Shown: one piece after another, positions 43,570 to 52,568 of the stretch
Layout of the letters: each line of letters starts with the position of its first letter
Position numbering within the stretch: the first letter of the stretch is position 1
Source: Planctomycetota bacterium
Lineage (GTDB): Bacteria; Planctomycetota; Brocadiia; Brocadiales; Bathyanammoxibiaceae
Direction: 5' to 3'
Assembly (NCBI GenBank): GCA_016209685.1
Contig: JACQVQ010000008.1
Location: 255,778 to 319,777, forward strand
Length of the DNA stretch: 64,000 nucleotides
Position numbers and translations under genes: made by a program
The notes under the pieces: model-generated
The model's database searches: none
Told to the model about the DNA's origin: nothing
The model's input: only the letters and a program-made list of their open reading frames with translations

Positions 43570-44406
43570 ATGCCATTTGCTCTAGAGAGGACTGGACTGG
43601 AAGAGGGCAGGATACAAGAACTCTTGTATTCCGCAGGAGGACTACTGCGTACCCTGGGCTGGGCAGGTCCCAATGGACAGTTATACCAGAGTGGGACCAA
43701 GAAATTCCAGGAGGTGGTCGGCTTTTCCGGTCACATCTTTAAGATGTCCCCCGAACTCCTGAAAGAGGGCCTGGTGTGCCTGGACTGCTCATGCGGTAAG
43801 TCGTACCTTGCCTTTGTCCTTAACTATCTCTTGAGGGAGATGTACGGTCTAAAGGCCACTTTCTACGGCGTGGACACCTCCGACGTCCTTATAGAGAGGT
43901 GCAGGACTATGGCTACCCTCCTGGGCTATGAGAATATGTCCTTCTGGCAGGGTAGGACATGTGAATTTGTGCCCCCGACGAACGTGGACACGGTGCTGGC
44001 CTTACATGCCTGTGATACGGCAACTGATGAGGCCATAGCCAAGGGCATCCAGTTAGGGGCAAGGTATATCATGGTGGTACCATGCTGTCAGAATCAGATT
44101 AGGGGACAGATAAGGTCCCCTCAGCCCTTGGAGAGGCTAACAGAGTTTGGCCTCCTGAGGTACAGGTTTGCGGACCTCCTGACGGAGGCCATAAGGGCCC
44201 AGGTACTGCGAGGGGCTGGTTATTATGTAGAGATGCACGAGATAGTACCCCCAACGGTGACCCCTAAGAATTTAGTGCTCACTGCCAGGAAGACCCGTTC
44301 CAGTAAGAAAGGGGTCGGAGGTTATAAAGAACTGAGCAATCTACTGGGGGTGCATTCTCCCTTAGAGGGACTTTTACCAGGGCTCTTCGGTGGAGATAAA
44401 GACTAA
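43570..44406 (+). CDS. SAM-dependent methyltransferase (Methyltransf_32-like) inside alpha operon
   Basis: [56 protein letters not shown]. Confidence 0.8.
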   Translation: MPFALERTGLEEGRIQELLYSAGGLLRTLGWAGPNGQLYQSGTKKFQEVVGFSGHIFKMSPELLKEGLVCLDCSCGKSYLAFVLNYLLREMYGLKATFYGVDTSDVLIERCRTMATLLGYENMSFWQGRTCEFVPPTNVDTVLALHACDTATDEAIAKGIQLGARYIMVVPCCQNQIRGQIRSPQPLERLTEFGLLRYRFADLLTEAIRAQVLRGAGYYVEMHEIVPPTVTPKNLVLTARKTRSSKKGVGGYKELSNLLGVHSPLEGLLPGLFGGDKD

Positions 44407-44780
44407 TGGCCAAGGTTAAAAAGGTAAGACGTAATGTTAACAGGGCGATTGCCTATATAAAGGCTACCTTTAACAATACCTACATCAATATTACAGACCT
44501 CAATGGAGAGTCTCTGTGCTGGGCGAGTGCAGGGACTGTGGGGTTTAAAGGCTCCAGGAAGAGTACGCCCTTTGCTGCCACGCGGGCGGCGGAGAGCGTT
44601 GCAGACAAGGCCAGAAAGATGGGAATCCAGGAGTTAGAGGTTAGGGTAAAAGGGCCGGGTTCGGGAAGGGAGTCAGCCATCACAGCCCTCCAGTCTGCCG
44701 GGCTTAGCGTGAAATCTATTGAAGACGTAACCCCGCTCCCCCATAACGGTTGTCGTCCCAGGAAGAAAAGGAGGGTATAG
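44406..44780 (+). CDS. rpsK: Ribosomal protein uS11
   Basis: Family sequence. Confidence 0.97.
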   Translation: MAKVKKVRRNVNRAIAYIKATFNNTYINITDLNGESLCWASAGTVGFKGSRKSTPFAATRAAESVADKARKMGIQELEVRVKGPGSGRESAITALQSAGLSVKSIEDVTPLPHNGCRPRKKRRV

Positions 44781-44787
44781 GGTATAC

Positions 44788-45417
44788 ATGAGTAGACTGT
44801 TAGGGCCATCTTGCAGGTTGTGCAGGAGGGAAGGGATAAAGCTCTACCTGAAAGGTACCCGTTGTTTTTCAGCCAAGTGTCCCGTTACCAAGAGGAAGAC
44901 CGCCCCTGGGATGCACTACTGGAGGGGCGGGAAGAAGATGTCTAAATATGGGGCGCAGTTCAGGGAGAAACAGAAGATTAAAAGGTTTTATGGGATATTA
45001 GAAGGACAGTTTTTGAGGCTATTCTATGAGGCCGAGAGGCGGAAGGGTCATACCGGGGAGAACCTCCTGGTACTGTTAGAAGAGAGGTTGGACAACGTTG
45101 CTTATCTGCTGGGCTACGCCGCTTCCAGGAAACAGGCCCGCCAACTTATTCACCACGGACATATAGTGGTTAGTGGAAAGAGGGTGGACGTGCCCTCCTA
45201 CCTTGTGAAGGTGGGAGACATCATCATACCCTACCAGCACCCAAGGAGCCAGGAATTGATAAAGACCAACCTGGCGAGCTATGCCACTCGTTTCAATTCG
45301 GCATGGTTAGAACTTGACAAGGATACTCCACAGGCAAAGGTACTCCGTTTCCCCACGAGGGAAGAGACCTCTTCGCCCGTACAAGAACAACTAGTAGTAG
45401 AACTCTGTTCCAGATAA
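44788..45417 (+). CDS. rpsD: Ribosomal protein uS4
   Basis: Family sequence. Confidence 0.97.
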   Translation: MSRLLGPSCRLCRREGIKLYLKGTRCFSAKCPVTKRKTAPGMHYWRGGKKMSKYGAQFREKQKIKRFYGILEGQFLRLFYEAERRKGHTGENLLVLLEERLDNVAYLLGYAASRKQARQLIHHGHIVVSGKRVDVPSYLVKVGDIIIPYQHPRSQELIKTNLASYATRFNSAWLELDKDTPQAKVLRFPTREETSSPVQEQLVVELCSR

Positions 45418-45480
45418 ACAAAACAGACGAAGATTTCAGGCCACGCGATGGCCTGGAAGAGTCAGAGGGGAGGTAAGTAT

Positions 45481-46494
45481 ATGCGAATTCGGTGGAGGGG
45501 TTTTGAACTGCCGACTCGCATCACCGTCGACCAGAAAACCCTTAGCAATACCTACGGCAAGTTCATAATTGAGCCTTTTGAGAGGGGTTACGGGGTTACT
45601 ATTGGTAATTCCTTACGAAGGGTGCTGTTGAACAGCCTGGAAGGTAGTGCCGTTACCTCTGTAAAGATCAAAGGGGTGAAGCATGAGTTCAGTACTATCC
45701 CTGGAGTGGTAGAGGACACCACTGACATTGTCCTTAACGTCAAGGCCCTGGTGCTGAAACTGCTGGACGACCAGCCCCAAAAGATCCGCATAGAAGCCAA
45801 TAAAAAAGGAGCGATAAGGGCCAAGGATATCACCACGGGTGGTGCCGTAGAGATAATCAATCCCGAACAGCATATAGTCACCCTTTCGGAAGACAAGAGC
45901 TTCGTTATGGAGGTGGAGGTGAAGAAAGGGAGGGGTTATGTCACTGCTGAAGAGAATGAGCCCGAAGAGGCCGAGATAGGTCTCATTGCAATAGATTCGG
46001 TGTTCTCTCCGGTAAGGAACGTAAAGTATTACACGGAAGATACCAGGGTCGGTAGGCGGACCAATTACGACAGGTTGGTAATGGAGATATGGACCAATGG
46101 CGTGATAGGTCCGGAGATGGCCCTGGTAGAGGCGTCAAAGATACTCAGAAAGCACCTGACACCCTTTGTACAGTACTTTGAGCTAGGCAGGGAACTGCCA
46201 ATGGGCGACCGTAAGCTTGCCTCAGGAGCGGTAGACGCACCGAAGGAAGTCCGTGGAGAACTGGAGGCCAAACTTAATAAGCCTGTGTCAGAATTGGACC
46301 TCTCCGTGCGTGCCTCTAACTGCCTGGAAGCCGCTAATATCAAGACTGTGGACGAACTGGCGGGCATGACGGAGGAAGAACTCCTGGAGGTCAGAAACTT
46401 TGGCAAGACCACCCTCAATGAGATAAAGAAGAAGCTTGCCCAATGGGGACTGACTCTGGGGATGAAGAAGGCAGAAGTGGGAGGAAAGTCCTGA
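45481..46494 (+). CDS. rpoA: RNA polymerase subunit alpha
   Basis: Family sequence; start revised to ATG 45481. Confidence 0.97.
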   Translation: MRIRWRGFELPTRITVDQKTLSNTYGKFIIEPFERGYGVTIGNSLRRVLLNSLEGSAVTSVKIKGVKHEFSTIPGVVEDTTDIVLNVKALVLKLLDDQPQKIRIEANKKGAIRAKDITTGGAVEIINPEQHIVTLSEDKSFVMEVEVKKGRGYVTAEENEPEEAEIGLIAIDSVFSPVRNVKYYTEDTRVGRRTNYDRLVMEIWTNGVIGPEMALVEASKILRKHLTPFVQYFELGRELPMGDRKLASGAVDAPKEVRGELEAKLNKPVSELDLSVRASNCLEAANIKTVDELAGMTEEELLEVRNFGKTTLNEIKKKLAQWGLTLGMKKAEVGGKS

Positions 46495-47090
46495 TGAGAC
46501 ACCAGAAGACAGGGAGACACCTCGGAAGGACCTCCAGCCACAGGCTGGCCCTGCGTCGTAACCTGGCCAAGGCCCTCTTCACCCACGGCAGAATAATTAC
46601 CACCGTTACCAAGGCAAAGGAAATCAAACCTTTTGTGGAAAGGCTTATCACCCTTGCCATAAAGGCCTTTGGTAAAAGAGTGACGGATAGACCTGCTTAT
46701 GTCCACTACTACCGGGAGATACTCTCCCGACTCCAGGATAAGGCACTGACCCAGAAGCTGGTGGGCGAGGGCCAGTGGCGGGAGAAGGGATGTATCGCCG
46801 AGAGGTTCCTCAACAGGAACGGGGGATACACCAGGATAATGAGACTGGGCGGCAGCCGTCTGGGCATACTGACCGGGAGCAAGATAGGGCAGATACCAGT
46901 ATTGAACTATAAGATGGAAGGGCGGGATAGAAAAGTACGTCTGGTGGGCCACCGTCTGGGCGATAACGCCCCTCTAGCCCTCTTTGAGCTGGTGGAAGGG
47001 GCCGGTGAGGTAGTAAAAGAGGCACCCAAGCCAGAGGCCAAAAAGGAAGAGACCTCCAAGACTTCAAAACAGGAAGAAAAGAAGGGATGA
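46494..47090 (+). CDS. rplQ: Ribosomal protein bL17 with charged C-terminal extension
   Basis: MRHQKTGRHLGRTSSHRLALRRNLAKALF; ATGA overlap with rpoA. Confidence 0.96.
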   Translation: MRHQKTGRHLGRTSSHRLALRRNLAKALFTHGRIITTVTKAKEIKPFVERLITLAIKAFGKRVTDRPAYVHYYREILSRLQDKALTQKLVGEGQWREKGCIAERFLNRNGGYTRIMRLGGSRLGILTGSKIGQIPVLNYKMEGRDRKVRLVGHRLGDNAPLALFELVEGAGEVVKEAPKPEAKKEETSKTSKQEEKKG

Positions 47091-47512
47091 CGGAGTGCGT
47101 CTTCTGCAGGATTGTCCGTGGTGAGCTACCTGCCTGTAAACTCCTGGAAGACGATGAAAAGGTCTCATTTTTAGACATCAACCCCCTGAACCCCGGGCAT
47201 ACCCTGGTCGTCCCAAAGAAGCACTACGAGACGGTTATGGACATACCGGGGAAGGAACTGGGTAGACTTATGGAAGTGGTGCCCGTACTTGCTAAGGCTG
47301 TAGCCCAGGTAACAAAGGCGGAGGGGTTGAACCTCTTCCAGACCAACAAACCCTGTGCAGGCCAGACCGTCCCCCACGTGCATATACACATAATACCCCG
47401 GTACCGAAAGGACGGGTTCTCCTTTGGCTGGAGGCAGGGACGGTACAAAGAAGGAGAGATAGAGGGGTTCCGTAAGGAACTCGTCAAGGTTTTGGAAGAG
47501 ATTAAGGGTTAG
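47087..47512 (+). CDS. HIT family protein
   Basis: CVFCRIVRGELPA...TVPHVHIHIIPR. Confidence 0.95.
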   Translation: MTECVFCRIVRGELPACKLLEDDEKVSFLDINPLNPGHTLVVPKKHYETVMDIPGKELGRLMEVVPVLAKAVAQVTKAEGLNLFQTNKPCAGQTVPHVHIHIIPRYRKDGFSFGWRQGRYKEGEIEGFRKELVKVLEEIKG

Positions 47513-47576
47513 AATTTAGAATACAGAATATTCTGAATTCTGTATTCTTTTTTCCCCTGGTCCCTGCTGTAGACTT

Positions 47577-48029
47577 ATGCCCAGGAATTTTAGTTGGCTC
47601 CTCCCCGATGAGATAGCAGGTATGGCAAGGCCCGCCTCCGCCGTGCCAGACTTTGAGTTCCTGAGGGAATTGGGCATAGATGCCATCGTCTCGCTCACCG
47701 AATATCCCCTACAAAAGGCGTTCATAGAAGAGTTTGGCTTTGAGTATAAACACGTCCCCGTAGAAGACCTTACCGCCCCCTCCCTGGAACAGATAGACGA
47801 ATTCGTGAGGTTTGCCACAAAGGTCTGTGGAGGAGGCAAGAAACTGGTGGTCCATTGCGGGGCAGGTATAGGCAGGACGGGTACCATGCTGGCCTGCTAT
47901 CTGGTGCACAAGGGTTACTCGGCCCGGCGGGCCATTGCAGAGGTCAGACGCAAGAGGCCAGGCTCCATTGAGACCCCCGAACAGGAAGAGATAATAGCCC
48001 TATACGAGAAAAAGAAGTTGAAGGGCTAA
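47577..48029 (+). CDS. Dual-specificity/tyrosine phosphatase-like protein
   Basis: VVHCGAGIGRTGTM CX5R motif. Confidence 0.93.
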   Translation: MPRNFSWLLPDEIAGMARPASAVPDFEFLRELGIDAIVSLTEYPLQKAFIEEFGFEYKHVPVEDLTAPSLEQIDEFVRFATKVCGGGKKLVVHCGAGIGRTGTMLACYLVHKGYSARRAIAEVRRKRPGSIETPEQEEIIALYEKKKLKG

Positions 48030-48084
48030 ATCCTTGTCCCGGTCTTCTTAAACTCCTTTTCGCTATAGAGTATCACGTAATCCT
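48027..48084 (-). repeat. Truncated direct copy of the ahbB 3' end (cassette 1 tail)
   Basis: 54/58 identical to 48575-48632; encodes DYVILYSEKEFKKTGTRI*. Confidence 0.95.
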
Positions 48085-48116
48085 CCCCCATCCTTCTTTA
48101 ATGGAAAAGTGCATAG

Positions 48117-48332
48117 CTATAAAGCATTAAACTCTTCTACAGTCAAACCTGCTTGACGTACAAGCTTTCTAAGGAGGCCTGGCCCTAATTCTCTGTGTTG
48201 CGGTATAGAAAGCGTGTACTCATAGTTCGGTTTTGTCATCATTACATGCGATCCCTTTTGCCTTGATACTGTCCAACCTGCCTTTTGAAGTTTCTTCACT
48301 GCCTCCTGTCCAGAGCACAGCTTAAGCGGCAT
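48117..48332 (-). CDS. hicA: HicA-like mRNA interferase toxin
   Basis: AVKKLQKAGWTVSRQKGSHVMMTKP...IPQHRELGPGLLRKLVRQAGLTVEEF. Confidence 0.92.
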   Translation of the reverse strand: MPLKLCSGQEAVKKLQKAGWTVSRQKGSHVMMTKPNYEYTLSIPQHRELGPGLLRKLVRQAGLTVEEFNAL

Positions 48333-48532
48333 TACACGATGACCTCAATCACCTTGGCTTGGTCAAAGGTATATTTTGATTCCATTACCTCTAGCCAACC
48401 CTCAATGGCCTCTTTAATATTCTCCAGGGTCTCTTCTTTTGTCTTACCCTGGGATAAGCACCCTGGCAAGGCAGGCACTTCGGCTACATAGTATCCAGCC
48501 TCATCCTTCTCAACTATCACGTGCAGTTTCAT
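48332..48532 (-). CDS. hicB: HicB-like antitoxin (short form)
   Basis: GYYVAEVPALPGCLSQGKTKEETLENIKEAIEGWL. Confidence 0.92.
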   Translation of the reverse strand: MKLHVIVEKDEAGYYVAEVPALPGCLSQGKTKEETLENIKEAIEGWLEVMESKYTFDQAKVIEVIV

Positions 48533-48573
48533 ATTTCTAGGTATTTACGAATGGTTACAGGGATTTGGAGAAT

Positions 48574-49065
48574 TTAAATCCTCGTCCCCGTCTTCTTAAA
48601 CTCCTTTTCGCTGTAGAGTATCACGTAGTCCTTCACACCTGTCTTCTCCTGCATCTCCTCTATAACCCTCTCACATTCCCCGTCGGCGTAGCCGTGAATC
48701 ATCGTGAATAGGTTATAAGGCCAGTCAGGGAAAGTGGGGCGTTCATAACAGTGTGTAACCTCCGGGAAGCCAGCCATAACCTTGCCCACCGCCTCTACCC
48801 TATCTGAGGGCACCCTCCAGACGCACATGGCGTTAGAGTTTATGCCTATCTTGCGGTGTGCCACGCTGGCCGCAAACCGCCTGACCTTTTTTGTCTCAAG
48901 GAGACCTTTTATACGGCTGATGACCTCCTCCTCCGTCATCCCCAGTGCCTCCCCTATCTCTTTATAGGGCCTTTCCACCAGTGGGATGCCGTCCTGTATG
49001 TGCTTCAGGAGTTTGATATCTACCTGGTCTGTCGTTTTAGAGGTCACTACCTTTTCTATATTCAT
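48574..49065 (-). CDS. Siroheme decarboxylase AhbB-like (Lrp/AsnC-type)
   Basis: Lrp-like HTH plus ACWPNL-type core; paired with AhbA-like gene. Confidence 0.85.
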   Translation of the reverse strand: MNIEKVVTSKTTDQVDIKLLKHIQDGIPLVERPYKEIGEALGMTEEEVISRIKGLLETKKVRRFAASVAHRKIGINSNAMCVWRVPSDRVEAVGKVMAGFPEVTHCYERPTFPDWPYNLFTMIHGYADGECERVIEEMQEKTGVKDYVILYSEKEFKKTGTRI

Positions 49066-49067
49066 TT

Positions 49068-49589
49068 CTATTCCCCGCTATAGATGTTAAATTTTACCCC
49101 TATCTTAAACTTCTTGGTGGTGGGGAGATTTCTTACCTCAAGGCCGGTCTTTTCCTCTATCTCTTTAATCAGCCTGACAAGTTCCTGCTTGTTAGGGGCG
49201 GACATGGTGAACCATACGTTGTAAGGTATCTCCTTGTTCTTCCCTTTTCTCAGGTAGTTATGGGAGACGCCCGTGTAGGCATTTATAGTCCTGGAGACCT
49301 CCTCAATGCGACCCTCCGGCACCCTCATGGCCATGAGGCTTGCGGTATTGCCCATCTCGTGGGTGTCTATGATGGGGCCCAGGCGGCGGAAGATGCCCTT
49401 TTCGGCCATAGCCCTTGTCCGACGGAGCACCTCACTTTCTTCCAGTCCCAGTTCCTCGGCAAGGGTCCGGAAGGGATGGGGGGTGAGGGGGAAATTAGAC
49501 TGGAGACGGTGGAGTATCTTTTTATCTTCTCTTGTTAGTTCCATATTATAATGAAGGATTTTAGGAGGTGGCAGGGCCACTCCCGACAA
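49068..49589 (-). CDS. Siroheme decarboxylase AhbA-like
   Basis: LTREDKKILHRLQSNFPLTPHPFRTLAEELGLEESEVLRRTRAMAEKGIFRRLGPIID. Confidence 0.87.
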   Translation of the reverse strand: MSGVALPPPKILHYNMELTREDKKILHRLQSNFPLTPHPFRTLAEELGLEESEVLRRTRAMAEKGIFRRLGPIIDTHEMGNTASLMAMRVPEGRIEEVSRTINAYTGVSHNYLRKGKNKEIPYNVWFTMSAPNKQELVRLIKEIEEKTGLEVRNLPTTKKFKIGVKFNIYSGE

Positions 49590-49603
49590 AAGGGGACTGC
49601 TAT

Positions 49604-50341
49604 CTAGGTCTCACCAATGGCGTCCCTAATCTCCTGGAGCGTGGATTCCTTGACCAGGACTTCGTAGATATACCGTCCGCCCTCGCCCAGTATCTTTTCT
49701 GAGGCCATTTCCAGGGCCTTCACCACCTGTGGTTCCTGTACAAACCTCACCAGTTCCGTGGCAAATCGGGGATGTCTGCCCACCTTACCGCCCATAACTA
49801 CGGTGTGTCCCCTGGCCTTTACCTTTATAGAACCCGTGGGGCAGACCCTGGCACATTGTCCGCAATCCACGCACCGTTCGTAATGGACAATTACCGTCCT
49901 GTCAGGCTTCAGGGTTATGGTCTCTTCCCTGCAGGCCTTCAGGCACTTACGGCAGAGGGTGCATTCGGCGCCTGGGTCCACGGTCACTTGCTCCCTGGCA
50001 ATCACCCCAAAGTCCTTTATCTGGGGCATGGAACAGCTATTAGGACAGCCAGCCACGGCCATCTTAAAGGTCTGGTGGGGGAGTATCCTGCCAGGGATCT
50101 TTTCGTAAAGCCGCTGACTGAAGGAGAGTTCCTCCATCGTATCGGCCATCTGCCTGGCAATGGGCCTTGGGGCCTTGATGAGGAAGGGACATCCCACCTC
50201 CTCACCCTTGCAGGATTTTATCTGGTAGAGGACCGCCTGCCCATCCTCTCTGATGTACTTTTCGTACTTCCTGAGGATGGCCAATTTGTCCCCTTGGGGG
50301 TTCACAACGGCTAATCTCCCTGAGGCATGAGTTGCGTCCAT
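49604..50341 (-). CDS. Sulfite reductase-like protein with two ferredoxin [4Fe-4S] motifs
   Basis: AGCPNSCSMPQIKDFGV siroheme/FeS half-motif; CTLCRKCLKAC and CVDCGQCARVCP. Confidence 0.85.
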   Translation of the reverse strand: MDATHASGRLAVVNPQGDKLAILRKYEKYIREDGQAVLYQIKSCKGEEVGCPFLIKAPRPIARQMADTMEELSFSQRLYEKIPGRILPHQTFKMAVAGCPNSCSMPQIKDFGVIAREQVTVDPGAECTLCRKCLKACREETITLKPDRTVIVHYERCVDCGQCARVCPTGSIKVKARGHTVVMGGKVGRHPRFATELVRFVQEPQVVKALEMASEKILGEGGRYIYEVLVKESTLQEIRDAIGET

Positions 50342-50495
50342 AAGTCATAATTGTACGCCTAGAATTCCTCTCTTGTCAAATAAATCTTTTACTGCCCGAA
50401 ATTCCTTGATTTTTCTATGTCATGTGGTATCTTCAGGAAAGGCCACGGGTGGGACTGAGGGGTGCCGCCAGGGGCAGGGGATCTCTGAAGAAGGG

Positions 50496-50579
50496 GAAGT
50501 AAGCATGATAATGAGCGTAGTACATCGGAAAGGTGGGGAAGTAGGTATGATAGTGAGTGTGGTACATCAGAAGGGTGGG
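50496..50579 (+). repeat. 42-bp in-frame tandem duplication at the ParA N-terminus
   Basis: EVSMIMSVVHRKGG / EVGMIVSVVHQKGG. Confidence 0.92.
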
Positions 50580-51338
50580 GTGGGGAAGACTACTACCAGC
50601 ATCAATCTTGCCAGTGCCCTGGTCTTAAACAATAAGAGGGTATTGCTTGTAGACATGGACCCCCAGGCCCACTCCACAAAGGGTCTTGGGGTGGAGCTGG
50701 AGGATTCCAATCCATCCGTAAAGGACATAATGCTCAAAGAGGCCACTTCCCTCTTTGCCCAGTATTGGGCGGGCGACATCCATGAGGTCATCCGCAAGAG
50801 TCCCAGGGAGGGGCTTGACCTGGTACCTGCCGAGATAAGGCTCTCGCAGGCCCTTGAGGAGTTATATGGACGCTGTAGCAAGAATTTCCGCGAGTCCATA
50901 CTGTCTAAGAGCCTCCTTCCTGTTATAGACTACTATGATTATGTGATTATTGACTGTCCCCCGGGCCTGGGGTTACTGGCAGTGAACGCCATTAAGGCCT
51001 CCCAGTTCATACTCATCCCTAGCATCATGTCCAAGCTCTCCGTTGATAGCATCACCGACCTCTTGAACCTGGTCAAGAGGGCAAAGGGTACTGCCTTTGA
51101 AGACTACCGCATCCTCCCGACCCTTGTGGACACCAGGCTCAGGGCCACTAATGAGTATGTCATTGAAGAACTCTCCACCCACAAGGGCAAGGTCCTCCGT
51201 ACTCAGATTGCCAGGAATGAGACCATAAACCAGGCACAGATTACCCATCAGGACATCTTTGCCTTCGCCCCAGGTTCCAGGGGTGCCGAGGACTATGCCA
51301 AACTGGCCAAAGAACTCCTGAAACTCTGGGAGGAATAA
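50505..51338 (+). CDS. ParA/Soj-family ATPase (ORF open from 50373)
   Basis: VVHQKGGVGKTTTSINLASAL, DMDPQAH, IIDCPPGLG. Confidence 0.92.
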   Translation: MIMSVVHRKGGEVGMIVSVVHQKGGVGKTTTSINLASALVLNNKRVLLVDMDPQAHSTKGLGVELEDSNPSVKDIMLKEATSLFAQYWAGDIHEVIRKSPREGLDLVPAEIRLSQALEELYGRCSKNFRESILSKSLLPVIDYYDYVIIDCPPGLGLLAVNAIKASQFILIPSIMSKLSVDSITDLLNLVKRAKGTAFEDYRILPTLVDTRLRATNEYVIEELSTHKGKVLRTQIARNETINQAQITHQDIFAFAPGSRGAEDYAKLAKELLKLWEE

Positions 51339-51377
51339 AATCCCCCCCCTTCTACACACCTTTGCGCACGTGTAGCC

Positions 51378-51689
51378 ATGAATAAAAGTGCAAAGATGAC
51401 AAAAGAGGACATCAAGAAGACCTTATCAACTAACAGGGAAATCCTTAAGAAATACAAGGTAAGGTCCCTTGCGCTCTTTGGCTCCTACGTGCGAAATGAG
51501 CAAAGAGAGGATAGTGACATAGACTTTCTGGTGGAGTTTGATGACCCTACATATGATAACTTCATAAATCTGGTCTTTGCCTTGGAAGATTTGTTTCAAA
51601 AGAAGGTAAACCTAATTCCTGAAGGAGGATTAAGCCCTTACATCGCCCCTTATGTAAGGCAGGAGATGGAAAAGATTGAGGCAGGATAG
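51378..51689 (+). CDS. MntA-like minimal nucleotidyltransferase antitoxin
   Basis: LALFGSYVRNEQREDSDIDFLVEF = GSX10DXD. Confidence 0.93.
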   Translation: MNKSAKMTKEDIKKTLSTNREILKKYKVRSLALFGSYVRNEQREDSDIDFLVEFDDPTYDNFINLVFALEDLFQKKVNLIPEGGLSPYIAPYVRQEMEKIEAG

Positions 51690-52014
51690 GGTCTTTTTGA
51701 AGCACATACTTGACGAAATAAATTTCTTATTAGACAAAACAAAGGGGCTAGAATATGAAAGTTTAATAAGAGATGAGACCTTGAAACGGGCGTTCTTGAG
51801 AAGTCTGGAGATAATAGGGGAGGCTGCTAAGAACATTTCAGTTGATTTCAGGAATAGTCATCCCGAGGTTAAATGGAGATAGATGGCAGGTTTGAGGGAT
51901 AAACTTATACACGCATACTTTGGAGTAAAATGGGAGGTCATTTGGGACGTAATAAAGAACTTCATCCCAAAACTTAGAGGACAAATAGAAACACTCTTAC
52001 TCAAGGCAGAGTAA
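51676..52014 (+). pseudogene. HepT-like HEPN (DUF86) toxin interrupted by in-frame TAG at 51880-51882
   Basis: 51676-51882 then in-frame MAGLRDKLIHAYFGVKWEVIWDVIKNFIPKLRGQIETLLLKAE; RX4H (RDKLIH) lies after the stop. Confidence 0.85.
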
Positions 52015-52054
52015 AACCTATGGAGGTTATGCACGCTCAGTATCCCAAATATTT

Positions 52055-52120
52055 AGGCTGTTGTCCAAGGGGTTTTAGATGTCCAATACGACAGCACTGC
52101 ATAGGGTTTGGCAACAGCCT
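52055..52120. repeat. Inverted repeat AGGCTGTTGTCCAA ... TTGGCAACAGCCT just before the parA-tail copy
   Basis: Arms 52055-52068 and 52108-52120. Confidence 0.8.
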
Positions 52121-52130
52121 CTATTGCTTT

Positions 52131-52228
52131 TTGCCCACCAGGACATCTTAGCCTTTGCCCCGGGTTCCAGGGGTGCCGAGGACTATGCCAAACTGGCCAA
52201 AGAACTACTGAAACTATGGGAGGAGTAA
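52131..52228 (+). repeat. Truncated direct copy of the parA 3' end (cassette 2 tail)
   Basis: Aligns at +890 with 51241-51338; AHQDILAFAPGSRGAEDYAKLAKELLKLWEE*. Confidence 0.97.
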
Positions 52229-52407
52229 TCTCTCCATCCCAGTCTCATGGTAACGGGCCCTTTCGGTATTTTCTGCCAGCACAGTTTCTTTGTAGAGTAT
52301 ACAAACATGGGTTATGCTTTTTAGTCTAAACCTTACTAGGGATGTAAGGGGGCTTTGCCCCCAGTGCCAGAGGCAGATCCTCCTCAGGCGTACTCACCAC
52401 AAAGTCT

Positions 52408-52435
52408 GTAGGGGCGACCCGGCGGGTCGCCCTAC
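52408..52435. repeat. GTAG-type REP GTAGGGGCGACCCGGCGGGTCGCCCTAC
   Basis: Near-perfect palindrome. Confidence 0.93.
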
Positions 52436-52568
52436 ATTTTGTAACCCATGTTTATAGACAGCACAATTTTTTATATTTATAGTTTGCCTCTTTATGTAAA
52501 AAATATATAATATTGTCCTCTTGATATGAGTTAGTTATATTCTTCACTTCCTAGAGGGTGAGGACACC

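Noticed and set aside
52108-52329. 73-aa plus-strand ORF over the parA-tail copy
   Set aside because: Wrong frame relative to the copied parA codons; no ribosome site or homology visible.
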